Made by a program: the position numbers and the translations under genes. 47,070 nt of DNA from an uncultured Clostridia bacterium. Its GTDB lineage: Bacteria > Bacillota > Clostridia > Monoglobales > Monoglobaceae. Under the pieces are notes generated by a model that searched no databases, had not been told where the DNA came from, and saw only the letters and a program-made list of their open reading frames with translations. Below are positions 32,066-41,654 of the stretch, piece after piece. Position 1 is the first letter of the stretch. The number at the start of each line of letters is the position of its first letter. The DNA is taken from positions 1-47,070 of the forward strand of contig CANRNL010000019.1 in assembly GCA_947631965.1 (NCBI GenBank). Reading direction: 5' to 3'.

Positions 32066-33028
32066 ATGGATAAAATAGCTGTTTTAATTCCCTGCTACAA
32101 CGAGAGCAAGTCAATAGAAAAGGTGGTCGGCGACTTCAGGCGCGTCCTGCCCGAAGCCGCAATATATGTTTACGACAACAACTCCACCGACAACACCGCA
32201 GTCCTTGCCGAAAAAGCGGGTGCAATCGTCAGGCACGAATATATGCAGGGCAAGGGTAATGTTATACGCAGGATGTTCCGCGAAATCGACGCAAAGGCGT
32301 ATATAATGGTGGACGGCGACGATACATACCCCGCCGAAGCCGCGCGCGAAATGGCGGATATGGTTTTGGAGCGAAAAACGGATATGGTGGTCGGCGACCG
32401 CCTCTCTTCCACATACTTTACCGAAAACAAACGTCCGTTCCACAATCTCGGCAACTCTATCGTAAGAGCAAGCATAAACAAGCTGTTCAAAAGCGACATA
32501 AAGGATATTATGACGGGCTACCGCGCGTTCAGCTATAACTTTGTAAAGACATTCCCGATGCTGTCGCAGGGCTTCGAGATAGAAACCGAGATGACAATAC
32601 ACGCGGTCGATAAAAATATGTATACCGAGAATTTAATAATCGAGTACCGCGACCGTCCCGACGGAAGCGTCTCCAAGCTCAACACATATTCGGACGGCTT
32701 CAAGGTGCTGAAAACCATCGCCAAGCTGTATAAAAATTATAAGCCGCTCCGATTTTTCTCAACCGTTTCGGCAGTCCTTTTGATACTCGCGGCGATTTTC
32801 TTCGTGCCCGTGTTCGCGGACTATCTGAAAACGGGGCTTGTGCCGAGAATACCCACGCTTATAGTCTGCGGATTCGCCGTAGTTGCGGCTATGCAGTCGT
32901 ACTTTTCGGGGCTTATACTCTCGACCATCGCAAGAAAGAGCAAGTACGACTTTGAAATAAGTCTCATCAGGGCTGAGGACGATTTTAAAAGAAAGCAGGC
33001 AAAGAAAAATGATACAAATGAACTCTGA
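32066..33028 (+). CDS. GT2 glycosyltransferase with C-terminal membrane pair
   Basis: A 320-residue protein with IPCYNESKSIEKV at 8-20, DNNSTDNT at 37-44 and the donor-site DGDD at 83-86. Residues 90-220 include the KRPFHNLGNSIV acceptor loop and IMTGYRAFSY. Two hydrophobic segments near 235-255 and 265-290 anchor it. It resembles polyprenyl-phosphate hexosyltransferases (DPM1-like) with a second, distinct donor compared with its upstream neighbour. It overlaps the next gene by 20 bases, so they are translated together. ATG 32066 follows AGGTGA. Confidence 0.88.
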   Translation: MDKIAVLIPCYNESKSIEKVVGDFRRVLPEAAIYVYDNNSTDNTAVLAEKAGAIVRHEYMQGKGNVIRRMFREIDAKAYIMVDGDDTYPAEAAREMADMVLERKTDMVVGDRLSSTYFTENKRPFHNLGNSIVRASINKLFKSDIKDIMTGYRAFSYNFVKTFPMLSQGFEIETEMTIHAVDKNMYTENLIIEYRDRPDGSVSKLNTYSDGFKVLKTIAKLYKNYKPLRFFSTVSAVLLILAAIFFVPVFADYLKTGLVPRIPTLIVCGFAVVAAMQSYFSGLILSTIARKSKYDFEISLIRAEDDFKRKQAKKNDTNEL

Positions 33029-35117
33029 TACTCTCAAAAGCAAATGTGCATACGTACTCTCGTCCGTAAACCGAAAGCGCCTAAAAAAACACGGCTTCGT
33101 TTTTCTTATAATACTCGCAGCTGCAATATTCTGCGAGCTTTTTGTGTTTAACTTCAAGTGGGTCGGCTCGGCGTTTGATAAGCCGCTCGAAATAAAGCCC
33201 GAATTTATTTCGGGATTTTCGCAAAACGGGGGCGGCTCGTACCGAACCATTTCGTCAAATTCTGCGGTAATTCAATTTAAGGATATAAACGAGGAGCTTA
33301 AATATCTTCGCTTTTCCCCCGGCAAGGGCTTTGCCGGACGCACCGCCGAAATAGTCATCTCGGCGACCGACGAGGCAAACGAACTGCCCCTGTCCGCGCC
33401 CGCCCGCATAGTTGCCGCCGACGCGGAGCGCTCCCAATATATAAGACTGCACTTTAGCGGAAAAGTAAAAAATCTCAAGATAGAAATAAAGAACGCGGAC
33501 GGCTGCGCGCTCCAAAACGGCTGCGCCGTTTTGAACGCCCGCGTCCCGCTTGTGTTCTCGTGGACGCGCGTGATAATTTTCGCGCTTATTCTTATGCTTT
33601 TGTATATTCTGCGTCCTTCTTCGGGCGTTTATAAATACAGGACGAATATGAAAAGTCCCGTTCAGCGGCTTTGCGCCGCCGCGCTGATAGTCGTATGCTC
33701 TCTCGTTATGTGGAGCATCATAAACCTGAATACCGATACGATTGAATACCATAATATATCAAATTGGCATGACCAATACTATTTGCTGGTCGACTCCTTC
33801 AAGAGCGGGCATCTCTCCCTCGATATCCCCGTTTCCGACAAGCTCAAAAATATGGAAAATCCGTATGACCAAAAAAACCGCGACAAAATTATGTCCCGCT
33901 CCGAATATAAGTGGGACGCCGCATACCGTAACGGCAAATACTACTGCTACTTCGGCGCGGCTCCCGCGGTGCTTCTGTATCTTCCGTACAACCTGATAAG
34001 CGGCGGTAAAGATTTGCCGAACTATATAGCCGCCTTTATATTCGGCGTAATGGTGATAATCGGAATTTTCCTGCTTCTTTGGGAAGTGATAAAAAAGTGG
34101 TACGAGGGTACGCCGTTTGTGCTTTATCTTCTGCTGTCGGCGGTATTTTCCGCAATAGTGCTGTCATACCCCGTATATAAAGCGGACTTTTATATAGTCC
34201 CCATTACGTCGGCTATGATGTTCGCAGTTTTCGGAATTGCGCTCTGGCTGTCCGCCGAACGCGAAACGGACGGTGAATCCGCTCTCATTCCGTGGCGGCT
34301 CACGGTCGGCTCCGCCTGTGTCGCACTGACGGCTCTGTGCAGACCGCAGTTTTTGATTTCGGTGATTTTCGGGGTCGTGCTGTTTTGGAAATATGTATTC
34401 GGCTCACGCACCCTGTTTTCAAAAAAAAGCGTAAAGCAGACCGTCGCGGTATGTCTGCCGTTCGTTATAGTCGGCGCGATTACAATGCTCTATAACGCGG
34501 GCAGGTTCGGCTCTCCGTTCGACTTCGGAGCGAATTACAATCTCACGAGCAACGACATGACAAAGCGCGGGCTGGTGTTCGGCAGATGCGGGCTCGGAAT
34601 TTTCACGTATCTGTTTCAGCCTCCCAAAATTGACGCGGTATTTCCGTTCCTGCACGACTTTACTCCGATAGCCACGACATATCAGGGTCTTACACTGCAT
34701 GAATATATGATGGGCGGCGTGCTGTTTCTGTTCCCGATACTGCTTATCGGAGTGTACGGATTATTCAGGAAGGACCTGTTTACCGACAAGCGCACATATG
34801 CAATAACGCTGACCGCTGTCGCGGCGGCGGCGGTGGTCGCCGTTTTGGACGCTCAGATGGCGGGTCTGCTGACCCGCTACTATACCGACTTTTCCTGGCT
34901 TATCGCGCTTTCGTCCTGCATTACGATATTTGCGCTTTACGCCAGGCATAAGGGCGGAGCGGCCGGAAAATCGCTCATAAGGGTGACGCTCATATTGTCG
35001 GCGGCATCGTTTGCGCTTGCGTTTTTGAGCGTTTTCGCGCACAGCGACTACACCATACGCGCCGCAAACCCGACGGTTTACTATAACATACAACACTTGA
35101 TAGCCTTCTGGATGTAA
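33009..35117 (+). CDS. Polytopic membrane protein, GT-C-like, with extracytoplasmic beta domain
   Basis: A 702-residue protein with one N-terminal membrane helix (about 29-50), a soluble beta-rich domain (about 55-180) and then about ten membrane segments. The loop after the second helix contains an acidic, aromatic run (NTDTIEYHNISNWHDQYYLL) and YKWDAAYRNGKYYCYFGAAP, typical of envelope GT-C-like proteins in Clostridia. The mix of Asp/Glu and Tyr/Trp in that first loop suggests a lipid-linked sugar site, but no family-specific motif is recognised. It is the third gene of the operon and probably acts with the two GT2 enzymes. Confidence 0.7.
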   Translation: MIQMNSDTLKSKCAYVLSSVNRKRLKKHGFVFLIILAAAIFCELFVFNFKWVGSAFDKPLEIKPEFISGFSQNGGGSYRTISSNSAVIQFKDINEELKYLRFSPGKGFAGRTAEIVISATDEANELPLSAPARIVAADAERSQYIRLHFSGKVKNLKIEIKNADGCALQNGCAVLNARVPLVFSWTRVIIFALILMLLYILRPSSGVYKYRTNMKSPVQRLCAAALIVVCSLVMWSIINLNTDTIEYHNISNWHDQYYLLVDSFKSGHLSLDIPVSDKLKNMENPYDQKNRDKIMSRSEYKWDAAYRNGKYYCYFGAAPAVLLYLPYNLISGGKDLPNYIAAFIFGVMVIIGIFLLLWEVIKKWYEGTPFVLYLLLSAVFSAIVLSYPVYKADFYIVPITSAMMFAVFGIALWLSAERETDGESALIPWRLTVGSACVALTALCRPQFLISVIFGVVLFWKYVFGSRTLFSKKSVKQTVAVCLPFVIVGAITMLYNAGRFGSPFDFGANYNLTSNDMTKRGLVFGRCGLGIFTYLFQPPKIDAVFPFLHDFTPIATTYQGLTLHEYMMGGVLFLFPILLIGVYGLFRKDLFTDKRTYAITLTAVAAAAVVAVLDAQMAGLLTRYYTDFSWLIALSSCITIFALYARHKGGAAGKSLIRVTLILSAASFALAFLSVFAHSDYTIRAANPTVYYNIQHLIAFWM

Positions 35118-35148
35118 AAAATTTTAAAAACGGGAGGACTTTACGAAA

Positions 35149-37730
35149 ATGAGAGATAAAAGTCATAAAAGCTCCGAGATAATAAGACAAAGGGCAAAAA
35201 CGAGCTTTGATTTTGCGAATAATTTCGAGCTGTCGCCGCGCGCGGCTTACGCGCTTGCTTTCCTGCTGCCCTGCGCCGTTATGCTCTGCGTTTTTGCGGC
35301 GACGGGCGTGTTCCCGTTCGGCGAAAAAACTCTGCTTGCCACCGATATGGACGTGCAGTATTCGAGCTTCTTCTCATATCTTCACAGGGCTCTGCTCGGT
35401 AAGGAGAGCCTTTTATACTCTTTCCAAAAGGGCGCGGGCGGCAACGTCTGGGGTCTGTTCGCCTACTATATTTCAAGCCCGTTCTTTCTTCTTGCGGCGT
35501 TTTTTCCCAACTCGGCGATGCCGGAGGGAATTGCACTCATAACCCTGCTGAAAATCGGTACGGCGGGGCTTACATTTTCAATTTTTTTAAACGGAGTGTT
35601 TAAAAAACGAAACGCCGCGACAGTGCTGTTTTCGGTAATATATGCGCTGTCATCCTATACCGCGCGATACTCTGTTTGCATTATGTGGCTGGACGCGTAT
35701 ATATGGCTTCCGATAATACTGCTCGGAGCGGAGCGCATATCCGAGAAGAAATCCCCGCTCCCGTTTATTTTCAGCTATGCGATACTTATGATTTCAAATT
35801 ACTACACCTGCTTTATGGCTTCGATTTTCACCGCGATATTCTTTATATACCGCTATTTCACGCGGGGCGGCGAACTGTCCGTTCGCGATTTTCTGAAAAA
35901 AGCGGGCGTTATGCTCGGCTCGGCAATGCTCGGAGTTATGCTCGGTGCGTTTATACTGATACCGAGCTTTCTGGACCTGTCGGCGGGCAAGCTCAGCACG
36001 GCCTCATATGTTTTGCCAAGGGCTTTTGGAACATAGATATTTTCAACATTTCGCGCAGACTGTTCCTCGGACAGGTCGACAGTATGACCAACAGCGGCAA
36101 CCCGCTCATATTCTGCGGTATGCTCTGCGGACTTTTGACGGGCGCGTACTTCTTCAATCCGAGCATCAGGCTCCGCGACAAGCTCGCCGCGCTCGGCGTT
36201 TACGCAGTTTTGATTGTCAGCTTCTTTATAAAAAGAGTTGATATGGTATGGCATATATTTAACTATCCCAACTGGTTCCCGTACAGGTATGCTTTCGTAT
36301 TCTGCTTCTTTTCGGTATTCATATCGTTCATCGGCTTTTCGCGCCTTAAAGACGCGAAGCTTTCATCATATTTTTGGGGCGCGGGAGTTTATCTTTTGAT
36401 TCTCGTCTTAGTAAGAATATTCCTTCCCGATGTGCTGACCGATAAAAAGGCGGCAATTCTCTCCGTGATTTTTGCCGCGGTCTATGCCGCCGCGCTGGCC
36501 GCACACAAAGTAATGACCGACCGGCTCTCTCGGCAAATCGTACTGCTCGCGCTCATTCCGCTCTGCTGCGTCGAGCTTGGCATAAACGCCTTTGCGGAGC
36601 TTTCATATACCGACAAGCAGTTTCACTATAAAAGCCGCTCCGATTACGAAAAGACCGTGGCGCGCGATATGGCGGCGGTTGAGATTATGACGGCAGAGGA
36701 TGGCTTTTACCGAAGCGAAAAGACCTTCAAGCGCACCGATAACGACAGTATGAGCTACGGCTACAACGGCGTTTCGCATTACAGCTCGAATTTTAATAAA
36801 GCCGTAAACGATTTTACCAAAAATATGGGTATGTTCCAAAGCTGGCTCAACTGCTACTATAACGGCTCCACAATCCTGACCGACAGTATTCTCGGCGTAA
36901 AAAGAGTCGCGTCTCTCCGCACAGTTAACGACAGCTATAAGCTCGTGGGCGGCGACGGCTTCTCGGTATATGAAAATCCGTACAGTCTTTCTATAGGCTT
37001 TATGACCTCTTCTCTTGCGCTGAAATCCGGCTCGTATTCAGGCTCGTGGCTTTCAAATCAGGACGTTTTTGCGGAACGGGTTCTGGGCGCGCGCTTTTAT
37101 AGGAGCGTTGAAGGACTTACCGTATCAAATGACAGCAAGACCTGCCGCTTTATATCAAGCGGCTATCCCGTATACCTCAGCCTGACCGACGCATACAGCG
37201 GTAATATATCAGTCTCGGTCAACGGCCGCGCTCGCGGTTACAATTACGACGGCGAAAAGAAAAAGATATTTTATATCGGCGAGTTCAACGACGGCGACGA
37301 AGTTAAAATCACGCTCGACAAAAGCGGCGTACTGAACAAATGCGATGTGCGCGAGTTTGACATACACGCCTTTGAAAATACAATAAACCGCATCAAAAAC
37401 GGGCGCGAAATGGAAGTAACCGACTTTAGCGATACTAGCATAGAGGGGCGCGTAAATGTCTCGGACAACAATACGCTTTTGTTTACGACCATACCGTATG
37501 AGCAGGGCTGGAGCGCCTATGCAGACGGCAAAAAAGTTGATATTATAAAGGCGCAGGATACGTTTTCCGCGATTCGTCTTTCCGCGGGAGAGCATACCGT
37601 GAAATTTGTATTCAGATGTCCGGGGCTTAGGCTCGGCTTGTGCATAAGCCTTATCACTCTTGCGGCAATATTGGCGTGTGCGTTTAAAATCCCGCAAAAA
37701 ATAAAAGGCAATAAAAAATACAAATTTTAA
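35149..37730 (+). pseudogene. YfhO-family membrane protein, split by a one-base frameshift
   Basis: Joined, the two frames give about 860 residues, the usual YfhO length. The first frame (35149-36036) encodes the membrane N-terminus (ATDMDVQYSSFFSYLHRALL, then KGAGGNVWGLFAYYISSPFF). At 36018 the reading must step back one base: frame one reads CCA-AGG-GCT-TTT-GGA-ACA-TAG, whereas the other frame reads AAG-GGC-TTT-TGG and continues KGFWNIDIFNISRR to the stop at 37730. The downstream half has further membrane segments and a C-terminal beta domain. YfhO proteins glycosylate wall polymers such as lipoteichoic acid. No slippery heptamer is present, so a mutation or sequencing error is likelier than programmed frameshifting. 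Confidence 0.85.
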
Positions 37731-37738
37731 AATATTGC

Positions 37739-37767
37739 TTGACATATTATACGCTTTCGTATATACT
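37739..37767 (+). promoter_or_regulatory. Promoter of the thi operon
   Basis: TTGACA (37739-37744), a 17-base spacer and TATACT (37762-37767) form an almost perfect sigma-A promoter. The spacer itself carries a TATACG/CGTATA inverted repeat. A long AT-rich hairpin (37779-37806, TACG and GAGAAAAA arms) starts at the 5' end of the transcript, before the riboswitch. Confidence 0.85.
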
Positions 37768-37828
37768 GTGTCATAGACTACGAGAGAAAAATATTTTTCT
37801 CCCGTATGTCGAAAAAACTTTAATTTTC

Positions 37829-37922
37829 AACGGGGAGCTTGCGCTAAGCGGGCTGAGAGTAGACCTTATGCGGTCTTTACCCATAACCTGATTTGGATAA
37901 TGCCAACGTAGGGAATGTTTTT
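37829..37922 (+). promoter_or_regulatory. TPP riboswitch
   Basis: The conserved thi-box parts are present in order: CGGGGAGC, GCTGAGAG (37852-37859), ACCC, ACCTGAT (37887-37893 area), GGATAATGCCAACGTAGGGA. It binds thiamine pyrophosphate and here precedes the thiW-thiM-thiE-thiD genes. A downstream hairpin at 37946-37972 would serve as the terminator formed when TPP is bound, giving transcriptional repression. Confidence 0.97.
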
Positions 37923-37945
37923 TTGTGCCTTAAAACGCATAAGCC

Positions 37946-37978
37946 ACGGACGTACCCTCGCGGTGCGTCCGTTTCTCG
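37946..37978 (+). terminator. Expression-platform terminator of the TPP riboswitch
   Basis: An 11-bp stem with one G-U pair (ACGGACGTACC at 37946-37956 with 37962-37972) and a 5-base loop is followed by a short T-rich tail (TTTCTCGTT). It lies between the riboswitch and the thiW ribosome site. Confidence 0.7.
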
Positions 37979-38019
37979 TTCAGAAGATTAAAGAAAAATT
38001 TAAGAAAGGGTGTTAAACC

Positions 38020-38532
38020 ATGAAAAAAACATCAATCAGAAAACTCACTGTGGCGGCGGTACTTGTCGCCGTCGGCGTCGCGCTTTCGCCGTTTAGTATT
38101 CCGGTAGGCGCGTCAAAATGCTTCCCCGTGCAGGCGGCGGTAAACGTAATCGCGGCGATACTGCTCGGACCCGTTTACAGCGTATGTATGGCGTTTGTCA
38201 CCGCTCTGCTCCGCGTAATATTCGGCACCGGCTCGGTTCTCGCGTTTCCGGGAAGTATGTGCGGCGCGCTGATTTGCGCTCTCATTTACCTCAAGACCAA
38301 AAACGTATGGCTCACATATCTCGGAGAGCTTTTCGGCACAGGCATTGTCGGCGCGCTGCTCGCGTATCCCGTTGCAAAGCTGTTTATTCCAAGCTCCGCC
38401 GCTGTAATTTACACCTACATAATACCGTTCCTGATAAGCACTCTCGGCGGCGTTGTGATTGCGGCGGTTATTGTGACCGCGCTCCAAAAGACCAAGGCGC
38501 TCGACAAGATTAAAAACACGTTAAACTCTTGA
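38020..38532 (+). CDS. thiW: ThiW, substrate-binding component of an ECF thiazole transporter
   Basis: The 170-residue membrane protein has about five to six hydrophobic segments and the ThiW features: N-terminal LTVAAVLVAVGVALSPFSIP, VGASKCFPVQAAVNVIAAIL, and RVIFGTGSVLAFPGSMCGAL. ThiW is the S component that captures hydroxyethylthiazole for an energy-coupling-factor transporter; the shared ATPase/EcfT genes must be elsewhere. Control by a TPP riboswitch and co-transcription with thiM agree. AAAGGGTG lies upstream. Confidence 0.92.
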   Translation: MKKTSIRKLTVAAVLVAVGVALSPFSIPVGASKCFPVQAAVNVIAAILLGPVYSVCMAFVTALLRVIFGTGSVLAFPGSMCGALICALIYLKTKNVWLTYLGELFGTGIVGALLAYPVAKLFIPSSAAVIYTYIIPFLISTLGGVVIAAVIVTALQKTKALDKIKNTLNS

Positions 38533-38580
38533 CATTTTCCGAGTAATAAGTCAGAATAGAAGCATACGGAGATGCAGACT

Positions 38581-39384
38581 ATGTTTGAAACAATTTTTGA
38601 AAATTTAAAAGACAAGTCCCCGCTGGTGCATAATATAACAAATTATGTGACCGCGAACGACTGCGCGAATATTCTGCTCGCGTGCGGCGCGTCGCCTATT
38701 ATGGCGGACGACGCGGCGGAGGTCGCGGAGATAACCTCGATATGCGACGCGCTCGTCATAAACATCGGCACGCTTAACTCCCGCACGATAGAGAGTATGC
38801 TCATATCGGGCAAACGCGCGGCGGAGCTTGGCAAGCCCGTCATTTTAGACCCCGTGGGCGCGGGTGCGTCCGCGCTCCGAACCGAAACCGCGGTGCGGCT
38901 CATAAACGAGATAAGATTCAGCGTAATACGCGGCAACGCCTCCGAAATAAAAATTTTGTGCGGCGGAGCGGGAAAATCGCGCGGTGTTGACGTTTCGGAT
39001 TCCGACAGCGACGCCGAGACCGTCTTTGAAAACGCGAAGCGGCTTTCCTCGCTGACAGGCGCGGCAGTCGCGGTGACGGGCAAGACGGATTTCGTGACCG
39101 ACGGCATACGCGTCGCGGCAATATCAAACGGACACCCTCTTATGAAAAGGGTGACGGGGTGCGGCTGTATGCTCTCCTCCCTACTCGGCGGCTTCTGCGG
39201 CGCAAACCCCGACGAAATTTTTGACGCGGCTGTATGCGCGGTCGCATTTATGGGACTTTGCGGCGAATACGCGGCTCAAAATTATGTCGGCACGGGAAGT
39301 CTGCGAACCGGAATTATAGACGAAGCCTCAAATATGACAGCAGAAAAGTTAAATCGGGGGATTAAAATTGAGTTTAGACAATAG
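38581..39384 (+). CDS. thiM: Hydroxyethylthiazole kinase
   Basis: The 267-residue protein phosphorylates 4-methyl-5-hydroxyethylthiazole, the salvage route to the thiazole moiety of thiamine. Landmarks are PLVHNITNYVTANDCAN near residue 15, SPIMADDAAEVAEI, PVILDPVGAGAS near 90, VIRGNASEI, and VTGCGCMLSSLLGGF near 190. ATG 38581 is favoured because CGGAG lies nine bases upstream; the ATG at 38572 touches that site. It overlaps thiE by 17 bases. Confidence 0.96.
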   Translation: MFETIFENLKDKSPLVHNITNYVTANDCANILLACGASPIMADDAAEVAEITSICDALVINIGTLNSRTIESMLISGKRAAELGKPVILDPVGAGASALRTETAVRLINEIRFSVIRGNASEIKILCGGAGKSRGVDVSDSDSDAETVFENAKRLSSLTGAAVAVTGKTDFVTDGIRVAAISNGHPLMKRVTGCGCMLSSLLGGFCGANPDEIFDAAVCAVAFMGLCGEYAAQNYVGTGSLRTGIIDEASNMTAEKLNRGIKIEFRQ

Positions 39385-40030
39385 TTTGGTAAAGGTAAAA
39401 AAAGAGGATATGCGGCTTTACGCGGTCACGGGGCGAGCCCCGCTCGACCCAGTGCCGCTTGAAAAATCGGTGGAACTTGCTCTGCAAGGCGGCGCGACGT
39501 TTGTTCAGCTTCGCGAAAAGCACGCGGACGCGGACGAGCTTTTGTCCCTCGCGCTCAAAATAAAGGCGATATGCAAAAAATACGGCGTGCCGTTTGTTGT
39601 AAACGACAACGTCGAGGTCGCACTACAATCAGACGCGGACGGCGTTCATATCGGTCAGAGCGACGAGAGCCTGTCCGAAGCGCGCAAAATGCTGGGAGAC
39701 AGCAAAATCATCGGTGTTTCGGTTCAGACCGTACAGCAGGCAATTTCTGCGGAGCGCGGCGGCGCGGACTACCTCGGAATAGGGTCGGTGTTTTCCACCT
39801 CGACCAAGCTTGACGCGATAAAAATTTCGGGCGACACTCTGAGAGAAATAACGTCGTCGGTTTCGATACCCACCGTTGCGATAGGCGGAATATCCAAAGA
39901 AAACATCTCTTACCTTAAAGGCACCGGTGTTGACGGAGTTGCGGTCGTCTCGGCTGTTTTTAGGCAGCGCGACGTATTTAAGGCGGCTCAGGAGCTTAAA
40001 AAGCTCAGTCTGGAGGTGTTCGGGGAGTGA
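39368..40030 (+). CDS. thiE: Thiamine-phosphate synthase
   Basis: The 220-residue TIM-barrel enzyme joins HMP-diphosphate and thiazole phosphate to thiamine phosphate. Motifs are MRLYAVTG, VQLREKHAD (residues about 37-45), VNDNVEVALQSDADGVHIGQ, GVSVQTV, DYLGIGSVFSTSTK and VAIGGISKEN. A TTG start at 39368 with GGGG seven bases upstream is used; the next ATG (39410) has its AGAGG only two bases away and would remove the first strand region. Both neighbours overlap it, so the operon is tightly coupled. Confidence 0.95.
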   Translation: MSLDNSLVKVKKEDMRLYAVTGRAPLDPVPLEKSVELALQGGATFVQLREKHADADELLSLALKIKAICKKYGVPFVVNDNVEVALQSDADGVHIGQSDESLSEARKMLGDSKIIGVSVQTVQQAISAERGGADYLGIGSVFSTSTKLDAIKISGDTLREITSSVSIPTVAIGGISKENISYLKGTGVDGVAVVSAVFRQRDVFKAAQELKKLSLEVFGE

Positions 40031-40809
40031 GGACGGTTCTTTCGATTGCAGGCTCGGATTGCAGCGGCGGCGCGGGTATTCAGGCGGACTTAAAGACATT
40101 CGCGGCGCACAAGGTCTACGGTATGAGCGTTATTACCGCGCTCACCGCGCAAAACACAACCGGCGTTTTCGACATAGCGAACACACCGATACAAAATATA
40201 ACCGCTCAGCTTGACGCGGTTTTCACCGACATTTTCCCCGACGCAGTAAAGCTGGGGATGCTGTCCTCGGCGAAAATAATTGAAGCGGTCGCGGACAGGC
40301 TCGCGCACTACAAGCCGCGCGGAGTTGTTCTCGACCCCGTTATGGTCTCCACAAGCGGACACAGCCTGCTCTCGCGCGACGCGGTCGAAGTGCTGGGCGA
40401 AAAGCTCTTTCCGCTCTCGGACATCATAACTCCCAACATACCCGAAGCCGAGCTTTTGTGCGGCTTTGAAATCTCGTCGAACGAGGATATGAGACGGGCG
40501 GCGGCGCAGCTTGCCGAAAGGTATTCGGTGAACGTGCTTTTAAAGGGCGGTCACCTCTCAGGCAGGTGCGACGACTTGCTACTTTGCGGCGACACGGAGA
40601 CGTGGCTTGAGGGCAGTCATATAGACAACCCCAACACGCACGGCACGGGCTGCACGCTGTCGTCGGCGTTAGCCGCGAACCTCGCGCTGGGTCAAAACAT
40701 TCCCGACGCGGCAAAAAACGCGAAGCGCTACGTCGCGGGCGCGATTGCCGCAAACCTCGACCTCGGCCGCGGCAAAGGCCCGCTAAACCATATGTATATG
40801 TATGAATAA
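40027..40809 (+). CDS. thiD: HMP/HMP-phosphate kinase
   Basis: The 260-residue ribokinase-family enzyme phosphorylates hydroxymethylpyrimidine twice to HMP-diphosphate. It begins RTVLSIAGSDCSGGAGIQAD and has KLGMLSSAKII, LDPVMVSTSGHSLL, ITPNIPEAELL and the catalytic HGTGCTLSSALAANLA. It starts at GTG 40027, overlapping the thiE stop by four bases. No thiC or thiazole-synthesis gene is present, so the operon salvages both moieties rather than making them. Confidence 0.96.
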   Translation: MRTVLSIAGSDCSGGAGIQADLKTFAAHKVYGMSVITALTAQNTTGVFDIANTPIQNITAQLDAVFTDIFPDAVKLGMLSSAKIIEAVADRLAHYKPRGVVLDPVMVSTSGHSLLSRDAVEVLGEKLFPLSDIITPNIPEAELLCGFEISSNEDMRRAAAQLAERYSVNVLLKGGHLSGRCDDLLLCGDTETWLEGSHIDNPNTHGTGCTLSSALAANLALGQNIPDAAKNAKRYVAGAIAANLDLGRGKGPLNHMYMYE

Positions 40810-40811
40810 GG

Positions 40812-40846
40812 AAACTCCTCACTTCAATGTGAAGTGAGGAGTTTTT
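40812..40846 (+). terminator. Terminator of the thi operon
   Basis: A perfect 14-bp stem (AACTCCTCACTTCA at 40813-40826 with 40830-40843) has a 3-base loop and a TTTTT tail, three bases after the thiD stop. Confidence 0.92.
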
Positions 40847-40861
40847 GATTTCGTATTCTGT

Positions 40862-41554
40862 TCATTCGATTATCTTACCGTCTGTGGAAATCGTCACAAC
40901 ACTCCACGGGATAAACTTTCCGCTGGTCTTAAGCGCCTGCTTTACCGCATTTTCGATGCCGCCGCAACAGGGTACTTCCATTCGGACAACGGACACGCTC
41001 TTAATATCGTTTTCGGCAATAATTCGGGTCAATTTCTCAGTGTAGTCCACCATATCCAGCTTCGGGCAGCCAATCAATGTAATCTTGTTTTTGATAAAAT
41101 CATTGTGAAAGTTACCGTAAGCGTAAGCGGTGCAGTCGGCGGCGATAAGTAAATTTGCGCCGTCAAAATAGGGCGCATTTACGGGAACCAGCTTGATTTG
41201 TACCGGCCACTGAGAGAGGCGGCTGTAAACTGTCACACTTTCAGTCGGTGTTTCTTCACGATGAATTGCTTTTGAAGCTGTGCCGGGGCAGCCGCAGGGC
41301 AGTTTTTCCGCGCCTTTATTCTGCTTTGCCGCCTTTACCGCGGCTTCGTTGTATGCCGGTGCTTCCCGTTCCTCAAAAGTAATCGCTCCTGTCGGGCAGG
41401 CGGGCAAGCAGTCGCCAAGACCGTCGCAGTAGTCCTCGCGGAGCAGTTTCGCCTTGCCGTCAACTATACCGATAGCTCCCTCGTGGCAGGCTTCGGCACA
41501 AATCCCGCAACCGTTGCACTTTTCCTCGTCGATTTTGATTATTTTTCTAAACAT
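40862..41554 (-). CDS. 4Fe-4S dicluster ferredoxin-like protein with redox-type C-terminal domain
   Basis: A 230-residue protein. The first cluster site is complete (C13-x2-C16-x2-C19-x3-C23 in EKCNGCGICAEACHEG). The second is C43, C49, C53 in YCDGLGDCLPACPTG, with Leu46 at the usual second-cysteine position, so it may hold a 3Fe-4S or incomplete cluster. The C-terminal part (about 110-230; LSQWPVQIKLVPVNAPYFDG, IAADCTAYAYGNF, LIGCPKLD, VPCCGGIENAV) has further cysteines and is common in anaerobes, with no fixed function. AGGAGG precedes the ATG. A perfect palindrome overlies its probable promoter. Confidence 0.85.
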   Translation of the reverse strand: MFRKIIKIDEEKCNGCGICAEACHEGAIGIVDGKAKLLREDYCDGLGDCLPACPTGAITFEEREAPAYNEAAVKAAKQNKGAEKLPCGCPGTASKAIHREETPTESVTVYSRLSQWPVQIKLVPVNAPYFDGANLLIAADCTAYAYGNFHNDFIKNKITLIGCPKLDMVDYTEKLTRIIAENDIKSVSVVRMEVPCCGGIENAVKQALKTSGKFIPWSVVTISTDGKIIE

Positions 41555-41592
41555 AATATATTCCTCCTGTTTTGAAACGCTTTGTTGCTTTC

Positions 41593-41608
41593 ATTATAGT
41601 ACTATAAT
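41593..41608. promoter_or_regulatory. Perfect 16-base palindrome at the ferredoxin-like gene promoter
   Basis: ATTATAGTACTATAAT is its own reverse complement. The minus-strand -10 box TATAAT is contained in it and the 4Fe-4S gene starts about 40 bases further on. A dimeric regulator bound here would block RNA polymerase. The regulator is unknown; redox control would suit the gene but is only a guess. Confidence 0.55.
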
Positions 41609-41654
41609 ATTCTTTGCAATTTCTAAATTATTCCCTTCCCATTTATAGCTCTCC

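Noticed and set aside
36010-36036. Programmed -1 frameshift in the YfhO gene
   Set aside because: No slippery heptamer of the X-XXY-YYZ type and no downstream stimulatory hairpin are seen, and this family is normally encoded in one frame.
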